This document shows positions 1 to 9,213 of a stretch of 36,275 nucleotides of DNA, in pieces; the stretch's first letter is position 1, and every line of letters begins with the position of its first letter. Source of the stretch: Balneolaceae bacterium. Lineage in GTDB: Bacteria > Bacteroidota > Rhodothermia > Balneolales > Balneolaceae. The notes beneath the pieces are model-generated. The model searched no databases. It had not been told where the DNA came from and worked only from the letters and a program-made list of their open reading frames with translations. The DNA lies in assembly GCA_009711805.1 (NCBI GenBank), contig VEMX01000073.1:1-36275 (forward strand), in the 5' to 3' direction. The translations under genes and the position numbers were made by a program.

Positions 1-335
1 ACTTATCGAAGAGGTTGCCAGTTGGAATCCGGTAAGAACAGCAACAACCGCCTAAAGCGAACTCAGATAACTATACATGTTGCTCATTTATGAAATCCCT
101 GTTGAAAAGATATTTTCTCACAGCCTCTTGGGAGAGGACTTGCTGGCTAACCAATAGATCGTTCGCTTGTTTTATGGGAACCATTAAAAAGCCCTATTCC
201 TGTGTTCGCATCCCAAACAAGGAGGGAGACGCAGAACAAACTGAATGACCTTTTCTTTATACTCCGCCCCAAAATATTTTTATCCATAAGGGATGCCCAC
301 GGCAGAAGCCCCGGCTTTTTCTCATTGTTACCTTT
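1..335. other. Left-edge region without a recognisable complete gene
   Basis: No convincing complete gene lies here. On the plus strand a short open frame at positions 2-55 ends in TAA and could be the last 17 codons of a gene cut by the window edge, but it is too short to identify. A second open frame ends with TGA at 91-93 and is equally short. A small AAGC/GCTT palindrome followed by a T run around 312-322 is too weak to call a terminator. Confidence 0.4.
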
Positions 336-914
336 TCACTTTTTACTTTCCATAACCCTGGTTACCCCACCGGATACAATGAATCGCATAAAATCGGTCG
401 GATCTGCATTTATAGGAGTTACGGCCTCTTTTGGTACAAAATAGACATTGCCTGAGAAGTTATAAGAGTGCGGACAGTACACGGCAACATCATTGGGAAT
501 CCTAAACTGATCTAAGCTCTCCTCCGTGACAAAACCAAAGCGTTTCATACCACTTTCGTTCAGCTGAACCATCACCGGCTTATCGAACTTCTTTTTATCT
601 CCTACAAATGCTTCGGTTAAATCCTTTAGCGAAGAATACACGATACTGATGAGAGGCATTTGCACAAAGAGCCGCTCAAAATAATGCACCAGGGGCATGA
701 TGAATGTTCTCGAAATAATAAATCCAATAAGGGTAATCGCCACAAAAGCCGTTAGTATTCCCAGGCCCGGGATCGAAATTTCAAGCTGACTGAAGAACAG
801 GTTGTTAAAAACCTCATTCATCCATTTAAGGGTGGCATAAGTAAAATAAACAGTGGCGCTTGCCGGAAGCACAATCAGCATCCCGCGGAAGAAATAATTA
901 AGAATTGTTTTCAT
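336..914 (-). CDS. DUF502 family inner-membrane protein
   Basis: A 192-residue protein of the DUF502 (COG2928) family, whose molecular function is not established. Two hydrophobic segments are visible, at about residues 8-28 and 48-70, followed by a soluble C-terminal domain. The family signature is seen in the second segment (PGLG near 49-52), in the stretch ERLFVQMPLISIVYSSLK, and near the C terminus where an FVPKE block is followed by a DFMRFIVSGGV block. The length is usual for the family. The gene is divergent from alaS with about 110 nt between the starts, so the two probably have separate promoters in that gap. The family call is firm; a role in transport or envelope maintenance would be a guess. 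Confidence 0.85.
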   Translation of the reverse strand: MKTILNYFFRGMLIVLPASATVYFTYATLKWMNEVFNNLFFSQLEISIPGLGILTAFVAITLIGFIISRTFIMPLVHYFERLFVQMPLISIVYSSLKDLTEAFVGDKKKFDKPVMVQLNESGMKRFGFVTEESLDQFRIPNDVAVYCPHSYNFSGNVYFVPKEAVTPINADPTDFMRFIVSGGVTRVMESKK

Positions 915-1027
915 AGATTTGATAGAATTTTAAGGCTCAGATTTAAAAATATGATTTCATGAGTTAGAGGTAGATTTTTTCTATCTTTCCCGCCCTTTGA
1001 AATGAATAATGTAAACAACTAAAGTTA

Positions 1028-3697
1028 ATGTCTAAAAAGACTTCATCCCAGATACGACAAGAGTTTCTCGATTTTTTTGCTGAAAAGAATCATGCTGTTG
1101 TAGAAAGTGCCCCTGTGGTTCCCAAAGATGATCCCACATTACTTTTTACCAATGCAGGAATGAACCAGTTTAAGCCTATTTTTTTAGGTGAAGAAGAGGC
1201 ATTAAGTCACGACGGTAAAAAATGGAGCAGAGCCACCGATACCCAAAAATGCATACGGGTAAGCGGTAAACACAACGATCTGGAAGAAGTGGGACACGAT
1301 ACTTACCACCATACTCTTTTTGAGATGCTGGGGAACTGGTCGTTTGGGGATTACTTTAAAAAAGAAGCCATTGGCTGGTGCTGGGAACTGCTCGTGGATA
1401 TATGGGGGATGGAAGCCGACCGACTGTATGCCACCGTATTTGAAGGAGATGATGAAGACGGGCTTCCGGTGGATGCTGAAGCCATTGAGCTTTGGAAAAG
1501 CGAAACCTCCATTGATCACGGACACATCCTGAAATGCGACAAAAAAGACAATTTCTGGGAGATGGGAGATACCGGGCCATGTGGCCCATGTTCAGAAGTA
1601 CACATCGATTTACGCCCGGATGAAGAAAGAGAAAAAGTAGATGGTGCCCAGCTTGTCAATAAAGATGATCCCCGGGTGATAGAGATATGGAACCTGGTAT
1701 TTATACAATTTAACCGAAAACCCGATGGATCCCTCGAAAAACTACCGGCACAACACGTGGACACCGGTATGGGCTTTGAACGACTTTGTGCCGTATTACA
1801 AGGCAAAGTTTCTAACTACGATTCGGATGTATTTACTCCACTCCTGGATCGAATTTCTGAGATGGCCGGAATGAAATATGGGCTCAATGAAGAGAAAGAC
1901 ATTGCCATGCGGGTAATAGCCGATCACATCCGGGCCGTTACCTTCTCCATCGCTGATGGAGCTTCTCCCGGTAATGACGGACGCGGATATGTAATCCGCC
2001 GTATTCTGCGAAGAGCTATCCGGTACGGCTGGGATAAACTTAATTTCAAAGAACCATTCTTTTTTAAGCTGGTAGATGTACTGGCTGATCAGTTTGCGAA
2101 GGTTTTCCCCGAGATTGTAGCCCAGAAAGAATATATCGTGAATGTGATTCGCTCAGAGGAAAAAAGTTTCCTCAGAACTCTTGGACAGGGAATTGAGCTT
2201 TTTGATGATATGGTGAAAGGCAAAGATAAACTCTCTGGCGAAGATGCATTTAAACTCCACGATACCTACGGTTTTCCTATCGATCTCACCCAGTTAATGG
2301 CACGTGAGCGGGGGGTAGAAGTAGATGAAGAAGGCTTCAATACATTAATGCAGGAACAAAAAGAACGAGCTCGGGCGGCTGGTACATTCTCTGTAGATCA
2401 AAGTGAATCCAAAGAATGGACCGCAGTGAGTGATGCAGATGGTTTTGAATTTGTAGGCTATGATAACCTGGAAGCTGAGGTAAATATCACTGCCTATAGA
2501 AAAGAAGGGGATAAAATAGCCTTGTTGTTAAACCAAACTCCATTCTATGCAGAAAGTGGTGGACAGGTAGCTGATATCGGTTTATTGACCAATGGAGATG
2601 AATACATCCGGGTGCTGGATGTCCAAAAAAGTCAGCGGGGCTACATTCATTATGTAGAAAAAATGCCCCGGGATCTTGAAGGCAGCTGGACAGCTACTAT
2701 TGATCAAAAACGCCGACAGGAAATTCAAAAGCACCATTCCGCTACCCACCTGGCCCATGCAGCTCTTAGAAAGGTACTTGGGGGGCATGTACAACAAAAG
2801 GGATCCCTGGTAGATGACCATCACCTGAGGTTTGATTTTTCCCATTTTGAAGCTGTGACTGCTGCCCAACTGGATGAGGTAGAGGAACTGGTAAATGAAA
2901 AGATCCAGGAGAATATCCCACTCAAAGAAGAACGCAGCGTGCCAATTGAAGAAGCCCGTAAAAGCGGAGCCATGATGCTTTTTGGTGAAAAATACGGCGA
3001 CCATGTTCGTGTCATTACTTTTGATGACGACTATTCCAAAGAACTGTGTGGAGGTACCCATGTGCTGGCGACAGGAGAAATAGGATATTTTCGTTTTACC
3101 AATGAAACATCAGTTGCGGCCGGTATTCGCCGGATTGAAGCGGTATGTGGGAATCATGCCGATCAGTACTTGCGGGAAGAGAAGAAATTGCTGCAGCGGC
3201 TAAAAGGAGCCATAGGTCAAACCGAAGATCTTGCGGCTGATGTCAAAAAGTTGTTGGAAGAAAAAAAAGAATTAGAAAAACAGCTCGATCGTATGCAGCT
3301 GCAAAATACGGCTGCAGTACTGGATGGTTTAATTAACGAACCAGAAGTACTTGATGGAGGCATTCACCTGGTGAAAGGAGATATCCCGGGAGCCGATATG
3401 GATGTATTGAAGCAGCTGGGCTACGATGCTATTCAAAAAACAGAAGACAATACGGTAATTGTACTGGGCTCCAGGAAGCCCGACGAAGGAAAAGTATTTA
3501 TCATGGTGGCTATCACCGAAGACCTCATTAAAGAAAAAGGCCTCAAAGCCGGAGCTATTGTGGGGCAGCTGGGACGCATGGTGGGTGGCGGAGGCGGGGG
3601 ACAACCCAACCTTGCCACAGCCGGAGGCCGCCAGCCAGAGAAACTACCGGAAGCCTTCAACAAAGTGAATGAAATTATAACAGAATCAATTCAGTAA
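1028..3697 (+). CDS. alaS: Alanine--tRNA ligase
   Basis: Alanyl-tRNA synthetase, 889 residues, a normal bacterial length. It is a cytoplasmic class II enzyme that activates alanine with ATP and charges tRNA-Ala. The order is catalytic core (about 1-250, with FTNAGMNQFKP and the GKHNDLEEVGHDTYHHT block), tRNA-recognition region, editing domain and C-terminal DHHA1-type domain. The editing zinc ligands are intact: HSATH with H570 and H574, and CGGTH with C674 and H678. The glycine-rich GGGGGG segment before QPNLATAGG near the C terminus is typical of DHHA1. The ATG at 1028 opens the conserved N terminus (SSQIRQEFLDFF). An imperfect Bacteroidota-type -7 element (TATCTTTC, 982-989) lies about 40 nt upstream. 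No attenuator or T-box is visible. Confidence 0.97.
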   Translation: MSKKTSSQIRQEFLDFFAEKNHAVVESAPVVPKDDPTLLFTNAGMNQFKPIFLGEEEALSHDGKKWSRATDTQKCIRVSGKHNDLEEVGHDTYHHTLFEMLGNWSFGDYFKKEAIGWCWELLVDIWGMEADRLYATVFEGDDEDGLPVDAEAIELWKSETSIDHGHILKCDKKDNFWEMGDTGPCGPCSEVHIDLRPDEEREKVDGAQLVNKDDPRVIEIWNLVFIQFNRKPDGSLEKLPAQHVDTGMGFERLCAVLQGKVSNYDSDVFTPLLDRISEMAGMKYGLNEEKDIAMRVIADHIRAVTFSIADGASPGNDGRGYVIRRILRRAIRYGWDKLNFKEPFFFKLVDVLADQFAKVFPEIVAQKEYIVNVIRSEEKSFLRTLGQGIELFDDMVKGKDKLSGEDAFKLHDTYGFPIDLTQLMARERGVEVDEEGFNTLMQEQKERARAAGTFSVDQSESKEWTAVSDADGFEFVGYDNLEAEVNITAYRKEGDKIALLLNQTPFYAESGGQVADIGLLTNGDEYIRVLDVQKSQRGYIHYVEKMPRDLEGSWTATIDQKRRQEIQKHHSATHLAHAALRKVLGGHVQQKGSLVDDHHLRFDFSHFEAVTAAQLDEVEELVNEKIQENIPLKEERSVPIEEARKSGAMMLFGEKYGDHVRVITFDDDYSKELCGGTHVLATGEIGYFRFTNETSVAAGIRRIEAVCGNHADQYLREEKKLLQRLKGAIGQTEDLAADVKKLLEEKKELEKQLDRMQLQNTAAVLDGLINEPEVLDGGIHLVKGDIPGADMDVLKQLGYDAIQKTEDNTVIVLGSRKPDEGKVFIMVAITEDLIKEKGLKAGAIVGQLGRMVGGGGGGQPNLATAGGRQPEKLPEAFNKVNEIITESIQ

Positions 3698-3728
3698 AGC
3701 GATTTACGAATTCTTCATAAAAAATGGA

Positions 3729-3736
3729 TATATTTG
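3729..3736 (+). promoter_or_regulatory. Bacteroidota-type -7 promoter element before the pdh operon
   Basis: TATATTTG matches the TAnnTTTG -7 consensus exactly and lies 38 nt before the E1 alpha start codon. No clear TTG -33 element is visible at the usual spacing; TTTA at 3703-3706 is the nearest. The call rests on the -7 match and its place in the only sizeable gap ahead of the operon. Confidence 0.5.
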
Positions 3737-3774
3737 CATCCTTTTGAAGAAATCAGGTTATCAAAAAACGGAAT

Positions 3775-4875
3775 ATGGCTAAGAAGAACACAGACGAAGT
3801 TAGGTTTGCCCCCACAGGTATAGGGGATGAGAAAGACGGTGCCGTCCAAAAAGGTGTTGATCTTCCCTCTGCAACAAGAAAAAAACATAAAAGCCTGGGG
3901 TTATCAGAAGACGATCTCAAATCAATGTTTAAGCAAATGTATTTGCAGCGACGATTTGAGGAACGGGCAATGCAGCAGTACCAAAAAGGAAAATTTGGCG
4001 GATTTCTTCATCTTTACATTGGGCAGGAAGCGGTTTCTACAGGAACCGTTTTTGCGCTAAATGATGATGACGATATCATTACCGCTTACCGTGATCATGG
4101 ATGGGGAATTTGCCGCGGGGTCACTCCCAAAGAAGGAATGGCCGAGCTTTTTGGTAAAGTGACCGGTTGCTCTAAAGGGAAAGGTGGATCTATGCACTTT
4201 GCCAAAACCGAAAATCATTTTTGGGGTGGCTATGGAATTGTAGGTGGTCATATTCCTATAGGCGGTGGTTTAGGCTTTGCCAACAAATATGAACAGAATG
4301 GCAGGATAGCAGCCTGTTTCTTTGGGGATGGAGCCGTAGATCAGGGATCGCTGCATGAGACCTTTAACATCAGTAAGCTGTGGGGACTGCCGGTAATTTA
4401 CGTAGTTGAGAATAATGGCTACTCCATGGGAACGGCCGCCAAAAGACATACCGTGGAAGATATTGTAGATCGGGCCAAAGGCTACGGGATGAAAAGTGCG
4501 GTTGTAAATGGGATGGATGTGTTCTCGGTATATGAGACCATGAAAGAAGTGGCCGAAGACGTACGCGAAAACTCAGAGCCTTGGTTGCTTGAGATCCGAA
4601 CCTATCGGTATCGCGGTCATTCTATGTCTGACCCTCAGAAATATCGCACCAAAGAGGAATTGGAAACATACCAAAAAAATGATCCTATTGAACGGATTAA
4701 ACGCTATTTGTTGGGGAATGATATCCTGAATGAAGAAGAAATTGAGGAAATAGAAAATAAGGTTGAACAAGTAGTGCTGGATGCAGTTGAGTTTGCTGAT
4801 GCATCTGACTTTCCGGATGAAGCCGAGCTCTACGATGATATGTTCGTAGAAGATGATCCATATTTCCATAACTAA
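3775..4875 (+). CDS. pdhA: Pyruvate dehydrogenase E1 component, alpha subunit
   Basis: A 366-residue E1 alpha subunit of the thiamine-diphosphate-dependent 2-oxoacid dehydrogenase family. With E1 beta it decarboxylates pyruvate and passes the acetyl group to the E2 lipoyl arm. The TPP/Mg motif is complete: GDG at 184-186, then NN at 213-214. The phosphorylation-loop region YRYRGHSMSDPQKYR is also present. A charged N-terminal extension of about 40 residues precedes the catalytic domain, which starts near EDDLKSMFKQMYLQRRFEE. It is first in a tight operon: the E1 beta start is 18 nt downstream. A branched-chain or acetoin enzyme would look similar, but the neighbouring E2 and the close fit to PDH alpha sequences favour pyruvate. 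Confidence 0.92.
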   Translation: MAKKNTDEVRFAPTGIGDEKDGAVQKGVDLPSATRKKHKSLGLSEDDLKSMFKQMYLQRRFEERAMQQYQKGKFGGFLHLYIGQEAVSTGTVFALNDDDDIITAYRDHGWGICRGVTPKEGMAELFGKVTGCSKGKGGSMHFAKTENHFWGGYGIVGGHIPIGGGLGFANKYEQNGRIAACFFGDGAVDQGSLHETFNISKLWGLPVIYVVENNGYSMGTAAKRHTVEDIVDRAKGYGMKSAVVNGMDVFSVYETMKEVAEDVRENSEPWLLEIRTYRYRGHSMSDPQKYRTKEELETYQKNDPIERIKRYLLGNDILNEEEIEEIENKVEQVVLDAVEFADASDFPDEAELYDDMFVEDDPYFHN

Positions 4876-4893
4876 TTAAACTGAGTAGATAAG

Positions 4894-5877
4894 ATGGCAG
4901 AATTACAATTCAGAGAAGCTATACGTGAAGCAATCGATGAAGAAATGGGACGCGATGAGAAGGTTTTTCTCATGGGCGAAGAGGTTGCTGAATACAATGG
5001 CGCATATAAAGTAAGTGAAGGACTGTTAGACAAATATGGATTTAAACGGGTAATTGATACCCCCATATCTGAGCTTGGATTTGCCGGTATAGGGGTAGGG
5101 GCCGCAATGAACGGTCTCCGACCTATAGTTGAGTTCATGACTTTCAACTTTGCCGTATTGGCTGCAGATCAGATTATAAATCACGCTTCTAAAGCACGAT
5201 ATATGACCGGCGGGCAGATTACCATACCCATGGTCTTCAGAGGTCCTAATGCCTCGGCAGGGCAGCTTGGTGCCACCCACTCGGTAGCTTTCGATTCCAT
5301 GTATGCTCATTTCCCAGGACTTAAAGTGATTTATACTTCCGAACCTGATGATGCAAAAGGATTATTGAAATCAGCTATCCGTGATGACAATCCGGTGCTG
5401 TTTATGGAGTCGGAGCAGATGTATGGTTTGAAAGGGGAAGTATCTGAGGAAGATGATTATATTATTCCCATTGGAAAAGGAAAAATTAAACGTGAAGGTT
5501 CGGACGTAACTATTGTTGCTCACGGAAAAATGTACCATGTAGCCAAACAGGCGGCCGCTCAACTCGAAAAAGATGGAGTGGAAACCGAGATTATTGACCC
5601 AAGAACGGTTAAGCCCCTGGATCTGCCAATGATTATAGACTCCATCAAAAAGACAAACCGGTGTGTGGTTGTAGATGAAGCACATCCGTTTGCAGGGTTC
5701 TCAGCTGAAATTGGATTTTTAATTCAACGGGAAGCTTTTGATTATTTGGATGCTCCTGTTCAGCGTGTTACTCTTCCGGATGTAAACGCACCATTTGCCA
5801 AAAACCTGTTTGATGCGTGGCTGCCAAGCCCAAAGCAGGTGATAGATGCGGTTAATCAAGTAACTTACAGAAACTAA
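4894..5877 (+). CDS. pdhB: Pyruvate dehydrogenase E1 component, beta subunit
   Basis: A 327-residue E1 beta subunit with the transketolase pyrimidine-binding domain first and the transketolase C-terminal domain second. Recognisable family blocks are the N-terminal FREAIREAIDEEMGRD, VFLMGEEVAEYNGAYKVSEG, then DTPISELGFAGIGVGAAMNG, FRGPNASAGQLGATHS, and IDPRTVKPLD in the C-terminal domain. It forms the alpha2beta2 heterotetramer with the upstream subunit. The E2 gene starts 25 nt after its stop, so the three genes are almost certainly cotranscribed. The length matches the family and nothing is missing. Confidence 0.93.
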   Translation: MAELQFREAIREAIDEEMGRDEKVFLMGEEVAEYNGAYKVSEGLLDKYGFKRVIDTPISELGFAGIGVGAAMNGLRPIVEFMTFNFAVLAADQIINHASKARYMTGGQITIPMVFRGPNASAGQLGATHSVAFDSMYAHFPGLKVIYTSEPDDAKGLLKSAIRDDNPVLFMESEQMYGLKGEVSEEDDYIIPIGKGKIKREGSDVTIVAHGKMYHVAKQAAAQLEKDGVETEIIDPRTVKPLDLPMIIDSIKKTNRCVVVDEAHPFAGFSAEIGFLIQREAFDYLDAPVQRVTLPDVNAPFAKNLFDAWLPSPKQVIDAVNQVTYRN

Positions 5878-5902
5878 AAACTCACTCAAGCAATAAGGAA
5901 TT

Positions 5903-7147
5903 ATGGCGATTAAGATTGAAATGCCGAAGCTTAGCGATACCATGGAAGAAGGGGTAATCGCAGCCTGGAATGTTAATGAAGGTGACGATGTGGAACCCGG
6001 CGATATTATAGCTGAGGTGGAAACCGACAAAGCGACTATGGAAGTAGAAGTTTTTGATGCCGGAAAAGTACTTAAAATTCTTGTTGATGAAGGAGATGCA
6101 GTTCCGCTTGGTGGACTGATGGCAGTACTCGGTGAAGAAGGAGAAGACATTAGTGATATCCTTGAGGGGGCAGATTCAAATGGTGCCTCCGCTTCAGGTA
6201 GTTCTGAGGATCAAAAGGAGGAAGATAAAGATGAGGCTAAGGAAGAAGCTGTAGCATCTGATACACAGCCTGCCTCTTCAGCTTCAGATAATGGAAGAAT
6301 AAAAGCATCTCCATTAGCTCGGAACATGGCTCAGGATAAAGGTATTGATCTCTCAAATGTAGAAGGATCGGGACCTGAGGGACGAATCATAAGAAGAGAT
6401 ATAGAAGATTATAAAGCACCCGTCCGGGCAGAATCTGCTCCGTCTGCAGTTCAAAGCTTCCAGCAGCTTGAAAGCCGGGAAGTTAAAGTGTCTCAAATGC
6501 GGAAAACTATTGCCCGAAGACTTTCGGAAAGCAAATTCTCTAATCCCCATTTCTATGAGACTATAGACATCGACATGAAACAAGCGGTGGCGGCTCGTGC
6601 CAAAATGAATGAGGCTAATGAGGTCAAAATCAGTTTCAATGATATTGTAGTGAAGGCGTGTGCCATAGCCTTGACTCGACATCAGCCCGTAAACAGTTCC
6701 TGGCATGATGATGTTATCAAAGAACACGGCGATGTACATGTAGCCGTAGCCGTAGCTGTTGAAGAAGGACTGATGACACCGGTTATTAATCATGCAGACC
6801 AAAAGGGACTGGCTCAGATTTCAGCAGAAACCAGAGAGCTTGCAGGACTGGCCCGGGAACGAAAGCTGCAACCCGAACAGATGGAGGGCAGCACTTTCAC
6901 CATAAGTAACCTGGGGATGTATGGCATTGAAGAATTCACCGCCATCATTAATCCTCCCAATGCATGTATTCTTGCAGTAGGTGCAATACGGGATGTGCCG
7001 GTTGTGGAAAACGGAGAAGTGGTGCCGGGTAAGCGAATGAAAGTGACCTTGTCCAGTGATCACCGTATTGTAGATGGCTCTAAAGCAGCTGAGTTTCTCA
7101 ATACCGTACGAAACCTCCTGGAAAACCCATTGGCAATGTTGCTATAA
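5903..7147 (+). CDS. pdhC: Pyruvate dehydrogenase E2, dihydrolipoamide acetyltransferase
   Basis: A 414-residue E2 that carries acetyl groups on lipoate to CoA. The order is one lipoyl domain (about 1-78; lipoylated lysine K43 in ETDKATME), an acidic Ser/Ala/Glu linker (about 85-130), a peripheral-subunit-binding domain (about 133-170; SPLARNMAQDKGIDLSNVEG), then the catalytic CAT domain with DHRIVDG near the C terminus (H387 and D391). A single lipoyl domain is usual for this type. AAGGAAT just before the ATG could serve as a ribosome binding site. It is the last gene of the pdh operon. No E3 (lpd) gene lies in the window, so dihydrolipoamide dehydrogenase must come from elsewhere. Confidence 0.93.
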   Translation: MAIKIEMPKLSDTMEEGVIAAWNVNEGDDVEPGDIIAEVETDKATMEVEVFDAGKVLKILVDEGDAVPLGGLMAVLGEEGEDISDILEGADSNGASASGSSEDQKEEDKDEAKEEAVASDTQPASSASDNGRIKASPLARNMAQDKGIDLSNVEGSGPEGRIIRRDIEDYKAPVRAESAPSAVQSFQQLESREVKVSQMRKTIARRLSESKFSNPHFYETIDIDMKQAVAARAKMNEANEVKISFNDIVVKACAIALTRHQPVNSSWHDDVIKEHGDVHVAVAVAVEEGLMTPVINHADQKGLAQISAETRELAGLARERKLQPEQMEGSTFTISNLGMYGIEEFTAIINPPNACILAVGAIRDVPVVENGEVVPGKRMKVTLSSDHRIVDGSKAAEFLNTVRNLLENPLAMLL

Positions 7148-7160
7148 AGCAGGGGCAAAA

Positions 7161-7242
7161 CAGACCGTGGCAGGGTGAGGAAAAAATAATAAGAGCCTTC
7201 CTCTGCGAGGGAGGGTGAGCTTAGCGAGCCAGACCGTGGCAG
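7161..7242. repeat. 13-bp direct repeat in the pdhC/btaB convergent gap
   Basis: CAGACCGTGGCAG occurs at 7161-7173 and again at 7230-7242. The interval holds GC-richer sequence (CTCTGCGAGGGAGGG) that looks like a repeat fragment rather than coding DNA. The gap lies between the convergent ends of pdhC and btaB and holds no supported gene. Confidence 0.5.
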
Positions 7243-7350
7243 TCTCCCTGTCTGTGGCAACTGATGGTGTCAGCGCTGATGTAGATCCTAAACAGATTTT
7301 GGGAGATCGCCGCGTTGGTATTGAACCAGGTCTTATTTAAACTTGAGCTC

Positions 7351-7420
7351 CTTGCGAGAGAGATTGCTTCATCGTTCTGCACTCCAAACCTACATTAAAC
7401 TTTATAGCATTCGCAATGAT
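7351..7420. repeat. Degenerate dispersed palindromic repeat (inferred)
   Basis: The left arm reads CTTGCGAGAGAGATTGCTTC and the far end reads CATTCGCAATGAT. Together they resemble a decayed copy of the widespread bacterial intergenic palindrome with arms of the type ATTGCGAG..GAAGCAATCT. The identification is from memory of that motif and the copy is imperfect. Confidence 0.4.
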
Positions 7421-7444
7421 CGGGCTTTTTTTGGGTGATTCTTC

Positions 7445-8038
7445 TCATGATCTGCCCACAAACAAAGCATACGTCCAAAGTCCAAGGTAGGCTTGGTATG
7501 TATGGTAGCTGTAGTTGGGAAAAGACGTTTTTAGTTTGGTGAAAAGACCTGCATCAAAGTCTACAAAATTAGTTTTCATCCATTGTTTGAATAGGAGAGA
7601 CGGGCTTTGGTCGAAATCTACGGCCATGAACATGCCTTCGGCACACAGGTGCTTTTTTATGGCTTCAATAACATTATTCAAGTCGTTCATCATGGTGAGC
7701 GAATAGGAACAGATGATAAGATCAAAACTGTTTTCAGGAAACGAATCCCCGGTATATCGATCTTTGATGAAAACAGTTTGTTCGGAATGAATTTTACCCT
7801 TGGCAATCTTAAGCATGGCCTCGGAGGAGTCTATGCCGGTTAACTGGGCTTGAGGGAATCGTTGCTCAAGTTGAGCTAAGTGATAACCCGTACCGCAACC
7901 TATTTCCAAAATGCGTTGAGGAGTCGCCGAATCCGGTATGTGATTATGGAGTTTGGTTCTTCCAAAAAGAAACGCCCACCGCGTTGCATTATAGAAGGGG
8001 GAGTGAATACGGTAATATTGCTCTTTTGAGGTATACAT
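7445..8038 (-). CDS. btaB: Betaine-lipid N-methyltransferase BtaB (predicted)
   Basis: A 197-residue class I SAM-dependent methyltransferase with motif I at residues 43-53 (ILEIGCGTGYH). The N-terminal YNATRWAFLFGRTKL stretch resembles BtaB proteins. BtaB adds three methyl groups to diacylglyceryl-homoserine to give the betaine lipid DGTS. The specific call rests mainly on context: its ATG overlaps the btaA stop by one base (TAATG), which implies translational coupling in a two-gene leftward operon. On sequence alone it would be called only a generic methyltransferase. The length fits bacterial BtaB, and there is no membrane segment, so it likely acts peripherally at the inner membrane. Confidence 0.75.
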   Translation of the reverse strand: MYTSKEQYYRIHSPFYNATRWAFLFGRTKLHNHIPDSATPQRILEIGCGTGYHLAQLEQRFPQAQLTGIDSSEAMLKIAKGKIHSEQTVFIKDRYTGDSFPENSFDLIICSYSLTMMNDLNNVIEAIKKHLCAEGMFMAVDFDQSPSLLFKQWMKTNFVDFDAGLFTKLKTSFPNYSYHTYQAYLGLWTYALFVGRS

Positions 8039-9171
8039 TACTGAACGACTCCCAGCCAGGTGGCTGTATAGGTACCCACCCGATCTTGTTGCTGGATGTT
8101 GATATTCTTTGCATTGGTGAAATTCACTTCACCAAAAACAAAAGGAGGAAGAAAGCTTAGGTCTGGGTAAGCAGACCGGAATAAAATTGTAGCACCCGGC
8201 AAGGCATGAGTTAGGATCAGTTTCCACTGTTTAGCCAGTAATGCAGGCTCGGTTTCTGCCATCCAATCCATATGATCCAGGAGGATGAAATGACTGTATT
8301 TCGTTTCGGTATGGGAAAGGTGCTGCAATAGATTCGAAGATTTCAGGCTAAGCCTCCCAATGTTTTTCCGTAATACTGCAAAATTCTCTTTTTGTAAATA
8401 TTGAGGGCAGCAGTCAGTAGAGTACTTCCCCTCCAGGTATACTCTCCAATAATGGTTTTGAGCAGGGTTCTGTTCCACAAACAGTTGATAGATGGTGCCT
8501 TGCATAAATGCATTCAGATCTTCCACGGCTTCTGCTTGCGAAGCAGGGATGCCTGCCAGACTCAGTAGCCCATCCCATTTCCAAAGATATTGTGACAGCC
8601 CGGACCATAACTTCCCTTGAGTGGACCTGAAAATCTGCTCTCGTTCCGATCTGGATGCCGTATGAAGTAACCGGGATACATTGGGTTTTAATCCTTTAAG
8701 TTTTAGAATGGCATTCAGGATTAATGCAAAAGTACCAGCCGTCCCATTGTAATATAATCCCCGGCCGCCGGGTGAAAAGTAACGGATGTACCGGTCCCAA
8801 AAGAATCTGCTTTTTGCTTCCAGGTATGGACGCACCCTGGAATAAATGGCCAGGTATTCCGGATGCCGGCCTGTTAAAAAAAGGTTGCTTAATGCCGTAT
8901 AATCCCGGTACCTGATTAGCTTTATTTTGAGGTCAACAAGGGCATTCTGTCGGTAATTGACATCTATCCCATCTATGCGGCGGGGACCATCAAGCAGATA
9001 GGCGAGGGCGTTACAGCCGGCGCTTGTAATCATAAGCACAGAACTGTTATTATTAAGGTGTAGCAACTCACGATCAATAGCTGCATCTTCCCATGAAGTG
9101 TTGTAGACCAGATAATTTGAATGAATATAGCTGAACCATTTTTGATAAAGCCAATTGGACATCGAGTTCAT
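8038..9171 (-). CDS. btaA: BtaA-type SAM:diacylglycerol 3-amino-3-carboxypropyltransferase (DUF3419)
   Basis: A 377-residue DUF3419 protein. BtaA transfers the 3-amino-3-carboxypropyl group of SAM to diacylglycerol, making diacylglyceryl-homoserine, the first step to the phosphorus-free lipid DGTS. The family's signature stretch is intact: SWEDAAIDRELL (26-37), then MITSAGCNALAYLLDGP (47-63) and GIDVNYRQNAL (68-78), which form the SAM-binding fold. The C-terminal DHMDWM block is also present. The start is ATG at 9171, with a second ATG three codons in that could also be used. It precedes btaB in the same transcript and diverges from a DUF883 gene. No textbook Pho box is visible in the 92-nt upstream gap. 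Confidence 0.85.
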   Translation of the reverse strand: MNSMSNWLYQKWFSYIHSNYLVYNTSWEDAAIDRELLHLNNNSSVLMITSAGCNALAYLLDGPRRIDGIDVNYRQNALVDLKIKLIRYRDYTALSNLFLTGRHPEYLAIYSRVRPYLEAKSRFFWDRYIRYFSPGGRGLYYNGTAGTFALILNAILKLKGLKPNVSRLLHTASRSEREQIFRSTQGKLWSGLSQYLWKWDGLLSLAGIPASQAEAVEDLNAFMQGTIYQLFVEQNPAQNHYWRVYLEGKYSTDCCPQYLQKENFAVLRKNIGRLSLKSSNLLQHLSHTETKYSHFILLDHMDWMAETEPALLAKQWKLILTHALPGATILFRSAYPDLSFLPPFVFGEVNFTNAKNINIQQQDRVGTYTATWLGVVQ

Positions 9172-9213
9172 TTAATTGGGCACAAATAATGTTTAAATCA
9201 GTGTAAATCATAC

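Noticed and set aside
202-444. Plus-strand frame of 80 codons at the left edge
   Set aside because: It overlaps the DUF502 gene antisense and has no family resemblance or ribosome binding site.
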